From the NCBI GenBank assembly GCA_037442205.1, contig JBBIQS010000020.1, positions 1 through 64,000 on the forward strand: a stretch of 64,000 nt of DNA, in the 5' to 3' direction. This DNA is from JBBIQS01 sp037442205 (GTDB taxonomy: Bacteria; Myxococcota; Myxococcia; Myxococcales; UBA5297). Positions 37,568 through 46,079 of the stretch are shown here, in pieces (within the stretch, counting starts at the first letter, position 1; the number at the start of each line of letters is the position of its first letter). The notes beneath the pieces were generated by a model that ran no database searches, was not told the origin of the DNA, and was given only the letters and a program-made list of their open reading frames with translations. The position numbers and the translations under genes were made by a program.

Positions 37568-37834
37568 TCACGGAGGAGAGTTGAAGTCCTTGTTGAAGTT
37601 GCTCAGGCCCTTCTTGACGATGGTGGCCTGAATGCCGCCGCCAGCCGCCGAGGTGGTCTGGTTGGTCTGGCCTCCCAGGGCGTTGGAAGAGGCGGCGAAG
37701 AGGGCGCGCAGGTTCTGACCGAAAACGGTGATGATGCCAATGGCGGCGATCGCGATGAGGGCGACGATGATGATGTACTCCGTCATCCCCTGACCATCTT
37801 CGCGCACCAGCAGAGAATTCATGCGGCGAATCAT
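37568..37834 (-). CDS. Flp-type pilin 1
   Basis: An 88-residue Flp/Fap pilin. The short basic leader ends in EDG, then QGMTEY, matching the G/xxxxEY cleavage site of Flp prepilins with Glu at +5. A 20-residue hydrophobic helix and the segment ITVFGQNLRALFAASSNALG follow. Residues about 12-67 are nearly identical to pilins 2 and 3, whereas the last 20 differ. An AAGGAG site precedes the ATG; an upstream extension of 26 codons is unlikely. No tad secretion genes are in the window, so assembly proteins must lie elsewhere. It is the last gene of the pilin set. Confidence 0.92.
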   Translation of the reverse strand: MIRRMNSLLVREDGQGMTEYIIIVALIAIAAIGIITVFGQNLRALFAASSNALGGQTNQTTSAAGGGIQATIVKKGLSNFNKDFNSPP

Positions 37835-37923
37835 GAAGGAGCTCCTTGCGGATGGGTCACTGGCACGGCCCGAACGCTCTTTGGGGTTCGCGCCAGCAAC
37901 GAACCGATGCAACCCCGGCTGCT

Positions 37924-38187
37924 TCAGGGGACGTTCTGGTCCACGTTGAAGTTGCCGAGGTTCTTCTTGGCGGCATAGGCCTGGGTACCGCCACCGGCGG
38001 CCGAGGTGGTCTGGTTGGTCTGGCCGCCCAGGGCGTTGGAAGAAGCGGCGAACAGTGCGCGCAGGTTCTGGCCAAAGACGGTGATGATGGCGATCGCGGA
38101 GATCGCGATCAGGGCGACGATGATGATGTACTCCGTCATCCCCTGGCCGTCTTCGCGCGCCAACAGAGAGTTCATGCGGCGAATCAT
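37924..38187 (-). CDS. Flp-type pilin 2
   Basis: An 87-residue paralogue of pilin 1, with the same leader (MIRRMNSLLAREDG), cleavage site and helix. It differs at two positions in the helix (Ser for Ala and Ala for Gly) and in its C-terminal 20 residues. The 5' region upstream of the ATG, including GGAGCTCCTTGCGGA on the plus strand, is repeated before pilin 1, so the gene and its leader were duplicated together. Confidence 0.92.
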   Translation of the reverse strand: MIRRMNSLLAREDGQGMTEYIIIVALIAISAIAIITVFGQNLRALFAASSNALGGQTNQTTSAAGGGTQAYAAKKNLGNFNVDQNVP

Positions 38188-38268
38188 GAGGGAGCTCCTT
38201 GCGGAAAAATCATTCGCGCACGGCCTGATCGCTCAAACTGCTGCGTCAAGACGGGCAGGATACTGCCG

Positions 38269-38307
38269 CGGCAGGTGCAGCAGCCCGAGAGCCGCTGCAC
38301 CGTGCCG
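38269..38307 (-). terminator. Hairpin downstream of pilin 3
   Basis: Stem of 13 bp with one bulged G (38269-38281 with 38294-38307) and a 12-base loop, 10 bp beyond the pilin 3 stop on the minus strand. There is no T-run, so it is more likely an mRNA stabiliser or attenuator than a full terminator. Confidence 0.5.
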
Positions 38308-38316
38308 AACCGCGGA

Positions 38317-38586
38317 CTAGCGGGTGCCGTCGTTGGTCTCGTTGAACTTGTCGAGGCCGACGCGCTTCGAGGCCGCGCTCTGGATGCCACCGCCGGCCGC
38401 CGAGGTGGTCTGGTTGGTCTGGCCGCCGAGGGCGTTGCTGGAGGCGGCGAACAGCGCGCGCAGGTTCTGGCCGAAGACGGTGATCACGCCGATGGCGGCG
38501 ATCGCGATCAGGGCGACGATGATGATGTACTCGGTCATGCCCTGGCCTTCTTCGCTGCGGATCATGGCGTTCATGCGGTTCATCAT
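38317..38586 (-). CDS. Flp-type pilin 3
   Basis: An 89-residue Flp pilin, upstream member of the trio. Its leader differs (MMNRMNAMIRSEEG) but the cleavage site, helix and the following 35 residues match the others almost exactly. The C-terminus (KRVGLDKFNETNDGTR) is unique. Upstream lies the divergent control region shared with the PEGA-domain gene. It is likely the first gene of the transcript. Confidence 0.92.
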   Translation of the reverse strand: MMNRMNAMIRSEEGQGMTEYIIIVALIAIAAIGVITVFGQNLRALFAASSNALGGQTNQTTSAAGGGIQSAASKRVGLDKFNETNDGTR

Positions 38587-38697
38587 GGCTTGCTCTCCTT
38601 GGGGTTGAAGGTCGGGCCCCTTTCCCGGGGCTCGCCGCCCCCGCCGAAAAAGCGGTTGCGCGACCGTGCTCAGAATGGCTCATCCGGCATAGGCCGT

Positions 38698-38746
38698 CCA
38701 TCGGTCATCGGGTGGAGTTGGTGGCCCCGGCCCATCGGTCATCGGG
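38698..38746. repeat. 15-bp direct repeat in the pilin/PEGA intergenic region
   Basis: CCATCGGTCATCGGG occurs at 38698-38712 and again at 38732-38746, 34 bp start to start (about three helical turns). Two identical copies between divergent genes look like binding sites of one regulator. Confidence 0.7.
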
Positions 38747-38754
38747 AGGATAAA

Positions 38755-38768
38755 GTCCGCCGGCGGAC
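38755..38768. repeat. 14-bp perfect palindrome upstream of the PEGA gene
   Basis: GTCCGCCGGCGGAC is its own reverse complement. It lies just upstream of the candidate -35 element, where an operator or activator site would be expected. Confidence 0.6.
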
Positions 38769-38775
38769 ATCGGCG

Positions 38776-38803
38776 TCGACGGACGGTCGCGAATCGATAT
38801 AAT
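38776..38803 (+). promoter_or_regulatory. Sigma-70-type promoter of the PEGA-domain gene
   Basis: TCGACG (38776-38781, four of six) is 16 bp from a perfect TATAAT at 38798-38803. The predicted start is close to 38810, giving a leader under 20 nt with GGAGG before the ATG. Confidence 0.65.
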
Positions 38804-38827
38804 CCCGCGAACTGACGGAGGCTTTTG

Positions 38828-40060
38828 ATGAGACTTGCCACCCGCGTCGCTTCCCTGTTGGCCGTGGTCGCCCTGGCCGGCCCCGCCCGCGCCGAGAGAA
38901 TTCAGCTGGCGGTGATGGACCTCGAGGCCCGCAACGTCGAGCCGCTGCTGATCGACAGCGTCAGCGAGTCGGTGGTCGGCGCGCTGCGCGAGCTGCGGGT
39001 GTTCAAGGTCATCAGCCGCGCCGAGATCCGGCAGATGCTGTCGCTGGACAAGGAGCGGGCGCTGATCTCCAGCCGCTGCTCGGAGTCGAGCTGCCTGGCC
39101 GAGGTCGGCAGCGCGCTGGGGGCCCGCTACCTGGTGGTGGGGACGGTCTCGGGCATCGACCGGACCAAGGGGCCCTTCACCGTCAAGCTGCAGCTGTTCG
39201 ACATGAAGAAGGCCGAGGTCGCCGCCGAGCAGATCCGCGGCGATCAGAAGACCGCCCGCGACGCGGTGGCCGCCGGCGCCACCTTGGCCCTGGAGGTGGT
39301 CCGCCCCATCCTCGACAAGGAGCAGGGCTTCTTCGAGCTGGTCAGCCGCGAGAGCGCCGCCAAGGTCTCCATCGACGGGCGGCTGGTGGGGCTGACCCCG
39401 TTCCCGGTGCAGAAGCTGGGCTGGGGGCCGCACCGGGTAGTGGTGGAGAAGGAGGGCTTCATCGCTTGGGCCAAGGACGTGCAGATCGAGCGCAACCAGG
39501 CCACCACCGAGACGGTCACCTTGATCCCGTCGCCGGACTTCGTCAGCTCCTACCGCTCGCGCAACCGGGCGATGCGCCTGGGGGCCTACCTGACCACGGC
39601 CCTGGCGGTGGTGGGGTTGGGCGCGGCGGCCGGGCTGCAGCTGGGACCGGTCAACAGCACCTACAGCAAGTTCGAGCCGCTGCAGCGCGCCTTCTCCTCC
39701 GGCAGCTCGCGCGCCGCCATGTCCTCGGCCTGCAGCGACGCCGCCTCGCTGCTGCGCGCCTCGGGCGACTCCGCCCGCGCCGACCAGGTCGCCGCCGATC
39801 CCACCGGCGCCTGCTACAGCTACGCCAAGGAGCTCTCCACCCAGGGCTCGACCTACCTGTTGGCCGCCCGCGGCAGCCTGGCCGCGGGAGTGGTGGCCGG
39901 GGCGCTCGCCGGATACCTGTGGTCGGCCGGCGACGACCCCGACCGCTACCAGGCCTTCACCGGCAGCGGCGAGGTCGCCCCCGAGCCGGCTGGCGCTCCC
40001 AAGGCCTCGCTGGTCCCCGCGGTCGGCGGGGCGATGGCCACCGTCTCCTTCTCGTTCTGA
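38828..40060 (+). CDS. Exported PEGA-domain protein with a C-terminal membrane hairpin
   Basis: A 410-residue protein. A signal peptide (cleavage after GPARA, about residue 23) precedes a CsgG/TolB-like domain (about 24-160; VMDLEARNV, then SESVVGALRELRVFKVISRAEI). A PEGA domain (about 170-235) follows, with VSIDGRLVGLTPFPV...GPHRVVVEKEG. Two hydrophobic segments (about 255-275 and 345-365) flank a Cys/Ser-containing loop. Such proteins are common in myxobacteria and may bind cell-envelope components; role not proven. It overlaps the sensor kinase gene by one base, so the two are coupled. Confidence 0.8.
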   Translation: MRLATRVASLLAVVALAGPARAERIQLAVMDLEARNVEPLLIDSVSESVVGALRELRVFKVISRAEIRQMLSLDKERALISSRCSESSCLAEVGSALGARYLVVGTVSGIDRTKGPFTVKLQLFDMKKAEVAAEQIRGDQKTARDAVAAGATLALEVVRPILDKEQGFFELVSRESAAKVSIDGRLVGLTPFPVQKLGWGPHRVVVEKEGFIAWAKDVQIERNQATTETVTLIPSPDFVSSYRSRNRAMRLGAYLTTALAVVGLGAAAGLQLGPVNSTYSKFEPLQRAFSSGSSRAAMSSACSDAASLLRASGDSARADQVAADPTGACYSYAKELSTQGSTYLLAARGSLAAGVVAGALAGYLWSAGDDPDRYQAFTGSGEVAPEPAGAPKASLVPAVGGAMATVSFSF

Positions 40061-41034
40061 TGTCCGGCCCCGCCGCTCCCCGGCGCCCGCGTCCTGGCTC
40101 GTCCTCCCTGGAGGCGCTGCCTTCGACCGGCGAGATCTGCGCGCTCACCCTCGATCCCCAGCTCAAGGTGATCGACGCCTCGCCCGGGTGCCGGCACCTG
40201 TTCCAGGTCGAGCCCCAGGCGCTGCTGGGGCGCCGGGCGTCGGAGCTGCTCGATCCGCTGGCGCAGCTGGCCCCGATGAGCGAGGGCAGCCTGGAGGTCT
40301 TCGCCCGCGGCGGCGGGCGCCCGCGGCGGGTGCGCCTGTTCTGGAGCACCCGCGGCCCTTCGGTGGAGCTGCTGCTGCTCGACCTGGAGCGCGCCGCCAG
40401 CGGACCCTTCGCCCAGGCGGCCGCCCTCTCGCGCTTCGCCTCGATGATCACCCACGAGGTCCGCAACCCGCTCTCCTCGGTGAAGATGGTGATCCAGACC
40501 CTGGCCCGGCACGGCCCGCTCGACGAGCGGGCCCAGCGCCGGCTGGAGATCGCCGCCCGCGAGGTGCGCACCATCGAGCGGATCCTCACCGCCCTCTCCG
40601 AGCTGTCCTGCGACACCGGCCGCGAGCGCGCCGAGGCCGAGCTGGCGCCGCTGCTGCAGGAGGCGCTGCAGCTGAGCGAGCTGGATGTCGCCGAGCGCGG
40701 CCTGACGGTGAGCGTGGAGCTGGCCGCCCGGCTGCCGCCGCTGTGGTGCGACGCCGCCCGCATCCGCATGGCGCTGGCGCACCTGCTGGCCTACGCCTCG
40801 CGGGCGCTGGCGGTGGGAGAGCTGGCCATCGGCGCCGAGGCCGAGGGCGAGATGGTGCGGCTGACCGTCGCCGGCCCCTCGGCCGGCACCTCGGCGCCGC
40901 CCAGCAGCAGCAACATCTCGCTGGCCATGGTGGACAAGATCGCCCGCGACCACGGCGGCGAGCTGTCGGTGGAGGAGTCGCCGCGCACCTGCGCCTGGAG
41001 CCTGACGCTGCCGGCGCGGCCGCGCGGCGGCTGA
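40060..41034 (+). CDS. Histidine kinase-like protein with intact H-box but degenerate ATP-binding domain
   Basis: A 324-residue soluble protein. An N-terminal PAS-like domain (about 25-110) leads to a clear dimerisation/phosphotransfer H-box, MITHEVRNPLSSVKM, with His132. The following HATPase-like region lacks the catalytic N-box Asn residues (AHLLAYASRA where NLLxNAxxA is expected) and the G1 Asp-Gly motif (LTVAGPSAGTSAP). Only the end resembles the fold (DKIARDHGGELSVEES). It might act as a phosphotransferase like ChpT, or bind ATP poorly. It sits 62 bp upstream of an NtrC-type regulator. ATG at 40060 overlaps the preceding stop (TGATG). Confidence 0.8.
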   Translation: MSGPAAPRRPRPGSSSLEALPSTGEICALTLDPQLKVIDASPGCRHLFQVEPQALLGRRASELLDPLAQLAPMSEGSLEVFARGGGRPRRVRLFWSTRGPSVELLLLDLERAASGPFAQAAALSRFASMITHEVRNPLSSVKMVIQTLARHGPLDERAQRRLEIAAREVRTIERILTALSELSCDTGRERAEAELAPLLQEALQLSELDVAERGLTVSVELAARLPPLWCDAARIRMALAHLLAYASRALAVGELAIGAEAEGEMVRLTVAGPSAGTSAPPSSSNISLAMVDKIARDHGGELSVEESPRTCAWSLTLPARPRGG

Positions 41035-41096
41035 TTCCGCCAAGCTTCGCTTTCCCGGCACCGCCCCCCGGTGTTAAAGAAGCCCGGGAGGTGCCC

Positions 41097-42473
<1,377 letters not shown>

Positions 42474-42787
42474 CCGCCCGCCCCTGCCACCGTCCCGCGC
42501 AGCACTCCTCCCGCCGCCGGCAAGTTGCCTGGGCGCGCCAGACCTCGGCGCGGGCGACGCCCAGTCCTCATCCTGTCCAATCCATTTGCAGCGCCCTGAA
42601 CGAAACGTTCCAGCGCGCGCCAGTGGGCAGAGTCGGCAACTGGAAACTAGGCCGGCCGAAGGGGGCGATATCTATCGGCTTTTTGCCAGTGGCGCCGGCC
42701 GAGGTGCCGCTGGCACGACACTTGGAGAGTGCCCGCCCGCACACATCAGCCCCTGGCGAACAGGGGAACGAACAAGGGAGGGATCCA
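42474..42787 (+). other. Intergenic control region before the Crp/Fnr gene
   Basis: About 310 bp with no convincing gene. The sequence is AT-richer near 42640-42690 (TATCTATCGGCTTTTTGCC). It holds a sigma-54-like promoter at 42710-42726 and a strong GGGAGG ribosome site before 42788. I see no further obvious operator. Confidence 0.6.
42710..42726 (+). promoter_or_regulatory. Sigma-54-like (-24/-12) promoter before the Crp/Fnr gene
   Basis: CTGGCACGACACTTGGA fits YTGGCACGRNNNTTGCW at all positions except one: the C of the near-invariant -12 GC is G. It lies 62 bp upstream of the ATG, directly after a gene for a sigma-54 activator. The -12 mismatch could lower strength or mean the match is chance. 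Confidence 0.5.
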
Positions 42788-43549
42788 ATGCGATTCCAGA
42801 AGACGATGAGCGGTGCGGCGAACGTGGCGATGCCTCTGGAGACCAAGCCGGAAGTTCTCAGCGTCAACCCGGCCAACTTCGTCATCGATCCCACCGAGCC
42901 GCTGGGCTCGGAAGTGGTCGACTTCCGCGGCTACTTCAAGGTCGAGGTCTATCCGCACAATGCGGTGATCTTCCGGGCCGGGGACTCGGCGGACCGGGTG
43001 TTCCTGGTCAAGCGGGGCCGGGTGCGGCTGATCCGCACCGGCCGCAACGCCGCCCGCTCGGTGCTGGCGATCCTCAAGTCCGGCGACCTGTTCGGCGACA
43101 TGACCCTGGGCGGGGAGGCGCAGGCCAGCGAGGAGCTGGCGGTGGCCACCGGCGAGGCCGAGGTCTGGTCGATCGAGGGCGGCGAGCTGCGCGGCCTGCT
43201 GGAGAGCCGCCCCAGCCTGTCGGTGGACATCATCCGCGCCCAGAACGAGCGCATCCGCCACCTGCGCCGCCGGCTGGTGGGGATGACCTTCAAGGAGGTC
43301 CCGGCCCGCCTGGCCGAGACCCTGCTGCAGCTGGGCGAGACCCTCGGCGAGCGCTGCCCGCACGGCGGGGAGCTCGACCTGCGCGGCGTGACCCAGCAGG
43401 ACCTGGCCGACCTGGTCGGCGCCAGCCGCTCCTTTGTCTCCACCCTGATCAACGAGATGAAGCGCGACAGCTACCTGGGCAACGTCGGGCGAGTGCTGTG
43501 CATCCGCGACCAGAAGGCGCTGCGCAAGATCGCCAGCAAGGAGAAGTAG
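42788..43549 (+). CDS. Crp/Fnr-family transcription regulator
   Basis: A 253-residue regulator. After a 45-residue N-terminal extension, a cyclic-nucleotide-binding-like beta barrel (about 50-160) contains YPHNAVIFRAGDSADRVFLVKRGRVRL. The region matching the cAMP-phosphate pocket reads FGDMTLGGEAQASEEL and lacks the Arg-Ser/Thr signature, so cAMP binding is doubtful. No N-terminal Cys set for an FNR iron-sulfur cluster is present. The C-terminal winged helix has TQQDLADLVGASRSFVSTLINEM. A GGGAGG site precedes the ATG. Ligand and regulon unknown. Confidence 0.88.
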   Translation: MRFQKTMSGAANVAMPLETKPEVLSVNPANFVIDPTEPLGSEVVDFRGYFKVEVYPHNAVIFRAGDSADRVFLVKRGRVRLIRTGRNAARSVLAILKSGDLFGDMTLGGEAQASEELAVATGEAEVWSIEGGELRGLLESRPSLSVDIIRAQNERIRHLRRRLVGMTFKEVPARLAETLLQLGETLGERCPHGGELDLRGVTQQDLADLVGASRSFVSTLINEMKRDSYLGNVGRVLCIRDQKALRKIASKEK

Positions 43550-43570
43550 CGCCAGCTGGCCGAAGGCTGT

Positions 43571-43607
43571 GGCGGCCCCGCTCCCGGCGACGGGGGGCGG
43601 GGCCGCC
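43571..43607 (+). terminator. GC-rich hairpin after the Crp/Fnr gene
   Basis: An 11-bp perfect stem (43571-43581 with 43597-43607) of GC pairs with a 15-base loop, 21 bp after the stop. Only a short GTCTTGC follows, so termination is probable but not certain. Confidence 0.65.
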
Positions 43608-43693
43608 GTCTTGCGGGGGGCCGGCGCCCGCGACTCGCCAGCCGACCCGGCTTTGGCCTAGCATGCGGCCCTCCCTCCGACCTCGGGAAGGCC

Positions 43694-44509
43694 ATGCGCG
43701 ACCATCTCTACGACCGTGCCGACTACCACTTGCCCGAAATCGAGCACCGTTACGGGAGCAACATCCACATCCTCGCCAACCCTTTTCTGTTGACCCAGCT
43801 GGCGACCCTCTGCGCCAAGGACACCTTCCAGCCGACCGTCAACCAGCTGGTGGCCTCGCTCTACGTGGACCTGGTCAAGACGGTGATCAACGTCGAGTTC
43901 CCGCGCAAGCAGGTCTCGGTGCCCACCCGCATGATCGCCAGCAACCCGCGGGGCATCTTCCACGGGACGCTGATCGATCGCGAGGTGCGGGCGGTGACCG
44001 TAAACATCGCCCGCGCCGGCACCCTGCCCAGCCAGATCACCTTCGACCTGCTCAACTCGCTGCTCGACCCGCGGCTGGTCCGCCAGGACCACATCATCAT
44101 GAGCCGGATGATCGACGACGCCCAGCAGGTGGTGGGCAGTTCGATTGGCGGAGCCAAGATCGGCGGGGACATCGACGACGCCTTCGTGCTCTTCCCCGAC
44201 CCGATGGGCGCCACCGGCGGCAGCCTGGCAACCGCCATCAAGACCTACAAGGACAAGGTGCCGGGCACGGCCCGCCGCTTCATCTGCATGCACCTGGTGG
44301 TCACCCCCGAGTACCTCAAGAAGCAGACCACCGAGAACCCCGATGCCGTGATCTATGCCCTGCGCCTGGACCGCGGGCTCTCCCCCCCCGAGGTCTTCGA
44401 CACCGTCCCCGGCACCTACTGGGAGAAGGAGCGCGGCCTGGACGACAAGCAGTACATCGTCCCCGGCGGCGGCGGCTTCGGCGAGATCATGAACAACGCC
44501 TACGTCTGA
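43694..44509 (+). CDS. Uracil phosphoribosyltransferase family protein, extended form
   Basis: A 271-residue type I phosphoribosyltransferase. The PRPP loop FPDPMGATGGSLATAI matches the VDPMLATGGS motif of uracil phosphoribosyltransferase, and the end of the protein, QYIVPGGGGFGEIM, resembles the uracil-binding PGLGDAGDR loop. Classic Upp is about 208 residues, so about 30 extra residues lie at each of the N-terminus and middle. It likely makes UMP from uracil and PRPP. The gene is 7 bp before the hypoxanthine enzyme, forming a salvage operon. Confidence 0.8.
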   Translation: MRDHLYDRADYHLPEIEHRYGSNIHILANPFLLTQLATLCAKDTFQPTVNQLVASLYVDLVKTVINVEFPRKQVSVPTRMIASNPRGIFHGTLIDREVRAVTVNIARAGTLPSQITFDLLNSLLDPRLVRQDHIIMSRMIDDAQQVVGSSIGGAKIGGDIDDAFVLFPDPMGATGGSLATAIKTYKDKVPGTARRFICMHLVVTPEYLKKQTTENPDAVIYALRLDRGLSPPEVFDTVPGTYWEKERGLDDKQYIVPGGGGFGEIMNNAYV

Positions 44510-44516
44510 GGACTCC

Positions 44517-45044
44517 ATGAACTGCTACCGCGACGCCGACGTCCTCTTCTCCACCGAGGTCCTCAACCAGCGCATCGCCGAGCTGGGAGCGCAGATCACC
44601 CGCGACTACCAGGGCCAGGACCTGTCGGTGGTCTGCGTGCTCAAGGGCTCCTTCGTGTTCTGCGCCGACCTGGTGCGGCAGATCGCGCTGCCGATCTCGG
44701 TCGACTTCCTCGGGCTGTCCAGCTATGGCGGCGACACCGAGAGCAGCGGGGTGGTGCGCATCACCAGCGACCTGTCGCGGCCGGTGGCCGGCAGGCACGT
44801 GCTGGTCGTCGAGGACATCATCGACACCGGGCTGACGATGGAGTTCCTCATCGACAACCTGCGCACCCGCCACCCGGCCTCGGTGAAGGTGTGCAGCCTG
44901 CTGGAGAAGCCCAGCCGCGCCAAGCGGCACATCGACATCCACTACAAGGGCTTCGTCATCCCCGATGCCTTCGTGGTCGGCTACGGGCTGGACTACGATG
45001 AGCGCTACCGCAACCTCCCGTTCGTCGGGACGCTGCGCCGCTAG
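44517..45044 (+). CDS. hpt: Hypoxanthine phosphoribosyltransferase
   Basis: A 175-residue phosphoribosyltransferase that makes IMP/GMP from hypoxanthine or guanine. Landmarks: VCVLKGSFVFCADL, the flexible loop SSYGGDTESSGVVRI, the PRPP motif VVEDIIDTGLTM, and the end GYGLDYDERYRNLPFVG. Length is typical of bacterial Hpt (about 175-180). It is cotranscribed with the upstream uracil enzyme. Confidence 0.93.
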   Translation: MNCYRDADVLFSTEVLNQRIAELGAQITRDYQGQDLSVVCVLKGSFVFCADLVRQIALPISVDFLGLSSYGGDTESSGVVRITSDLSRPVAGRHVLVVEDIIDTGLTMEFLIDNLRTRHPASVKVCSLLEKPSRAKRHIDIHYKGFVIPDAFVVGYGLDYDERYRNLPFVGTLRR

Positions 45045-45170
45045 CGCCGGAGTCGACGGGCGGCAGCGCTGGCTGGGACGCCGGGACGGCGGACCAAGCC
45101 CGGGAGCGGGCGAAGAGCGCCGGTCGCCGCCGGTACCAGTCTTTTGCCTGCGGGCGCCCCGAGGTGAGCC

Positions 45171-45911
45171 ATGAGCGAGGACGCAAACCCCACGGGCGCC
45201 ATGCCCCTGCTGCGCCGGCTGGCGGGCCTGCTGGCGATCGTCGCCCTGGTGGCCGCGCTGCTGTTCCTGCTGAGCGAGCGCAACGCGCGGACCTTCGCCG
45301 TGGAGCAGCGGGGCGACAAGCTGCTGGTGATGCGCGGGCGGATGTTCCCCTGGGGACTGGAGCCATTCGCTCCGCAGGACAAGGTGCTGGTCCAGGCCTA
45401 CGCCCCGATCTCCCTCGAGGGCGACTCTCCGGGCGAGGTGCTGCTAGAGCGGTATGACGACCGCGATCAGCTCGACCGCGCCCTGTTCCGGATGCTGCGC
45501 CAGTGGGTCGAGGGCCGGCTCGACTCCGACGACCCGGCGCGGCTGGCCCAGGCGATGCGCTTCCTGGGGCGCGCCGCGCTGCTGAACGGGGCCGACGAGG
45601 AGGAGCGCCGCCAGCTGCGCGAGCTGCAGGGGCGGATCGCCTTCTTCGAGGGCCGCGCGCGGATGGAAGAATCGCTGTCGGCGCTGCGCGAGGCTCTGGC
45701 CAAGCTCAAGCTGGCTTCCGAGGGGAACGGCCGCTACTCGCGCTACGCCGGCGAGCTCTACGAGGCGCTCTCGCCGCTGTCCGAGCAGCTGGGCCGCGCC
45801 ACGCGAAGGTCTTCCTCGGCTCCGGCGCCCGAGCTGGACAAGGCCGCCGCCCCGCCTCCCGCCCAACAGACCGGCGTCGAGAGCTCGGCGGCGCCGCTCC
45901 CGGCCAAATAG
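45171..45911 (+). CDS. Single-helix membrane protein of unknown function
   Basis: A 246-residue protein. One membrane helix (about residues 18-37) is followed by a folded segment (VEQRGDKLLVMRGRMFPWGLEPFAPQD) and then a helical, charged region (about 95-205) with repeats of Arg, Glu and Leu. The last 40 residues are Ser/Ala/Pro-rich. I recognise no family. Domain order suggests a membrane-tethered periplasmic or cytoplasmic scaffold. It precedes a promoter for the large coiled-coil gene. Confidence 0.65.
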   Translation: MSEDANPTGAMPLLRRLAGLLAIVALVAALLFLLSERNARTFAVEQRGDKLLVMRGRMFPWGLEPFAPQDKVLVQAYAPISLEGDSPGEVLLERYDDRDQLDRALFRMLRQWVEGRLDSDDPARLAQAMRFLGRAALLNGADEEERRQLRELQGRIAFFEGRARMEESLSALREALAKLKLASEGNGRYSRYAGELYEALSPLSEQLGRATRRSSSAPAPELDKAAAPPPAQQTGVESSAAPLPAK

Positions 45912-46014
45912 CTGCTCGGCTGGTGCCGGGGGCTGCTGGCGTGCGCTTGCCCGACCAACGGACCTCGGACCAGCGCATCGCCGCGCCGGTGAAAAGATGG
46001 GGCTGTCGCGAGCT

Positions 46015-46041
46015 TTGACTCGGCGATCCCTGGCCTATAAT
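46015..46041 (+). promoter_or_regulatory. Sigma-70-type promoter of the large coiled-coil gene
   Basis: TTGACT (46015-46020) and a perfect TATAAT (46036-46041) are separated by 15 bp, slightly short. A start near 46048 rules out the TTG codon at 46050 as translation start and supports the GTG at 46080. Confidence 0.6.
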
Positions 46042-46079
46042 CCAGGGCCTTGGATCCTTCCCTATCGAGGCGGCGAGCC

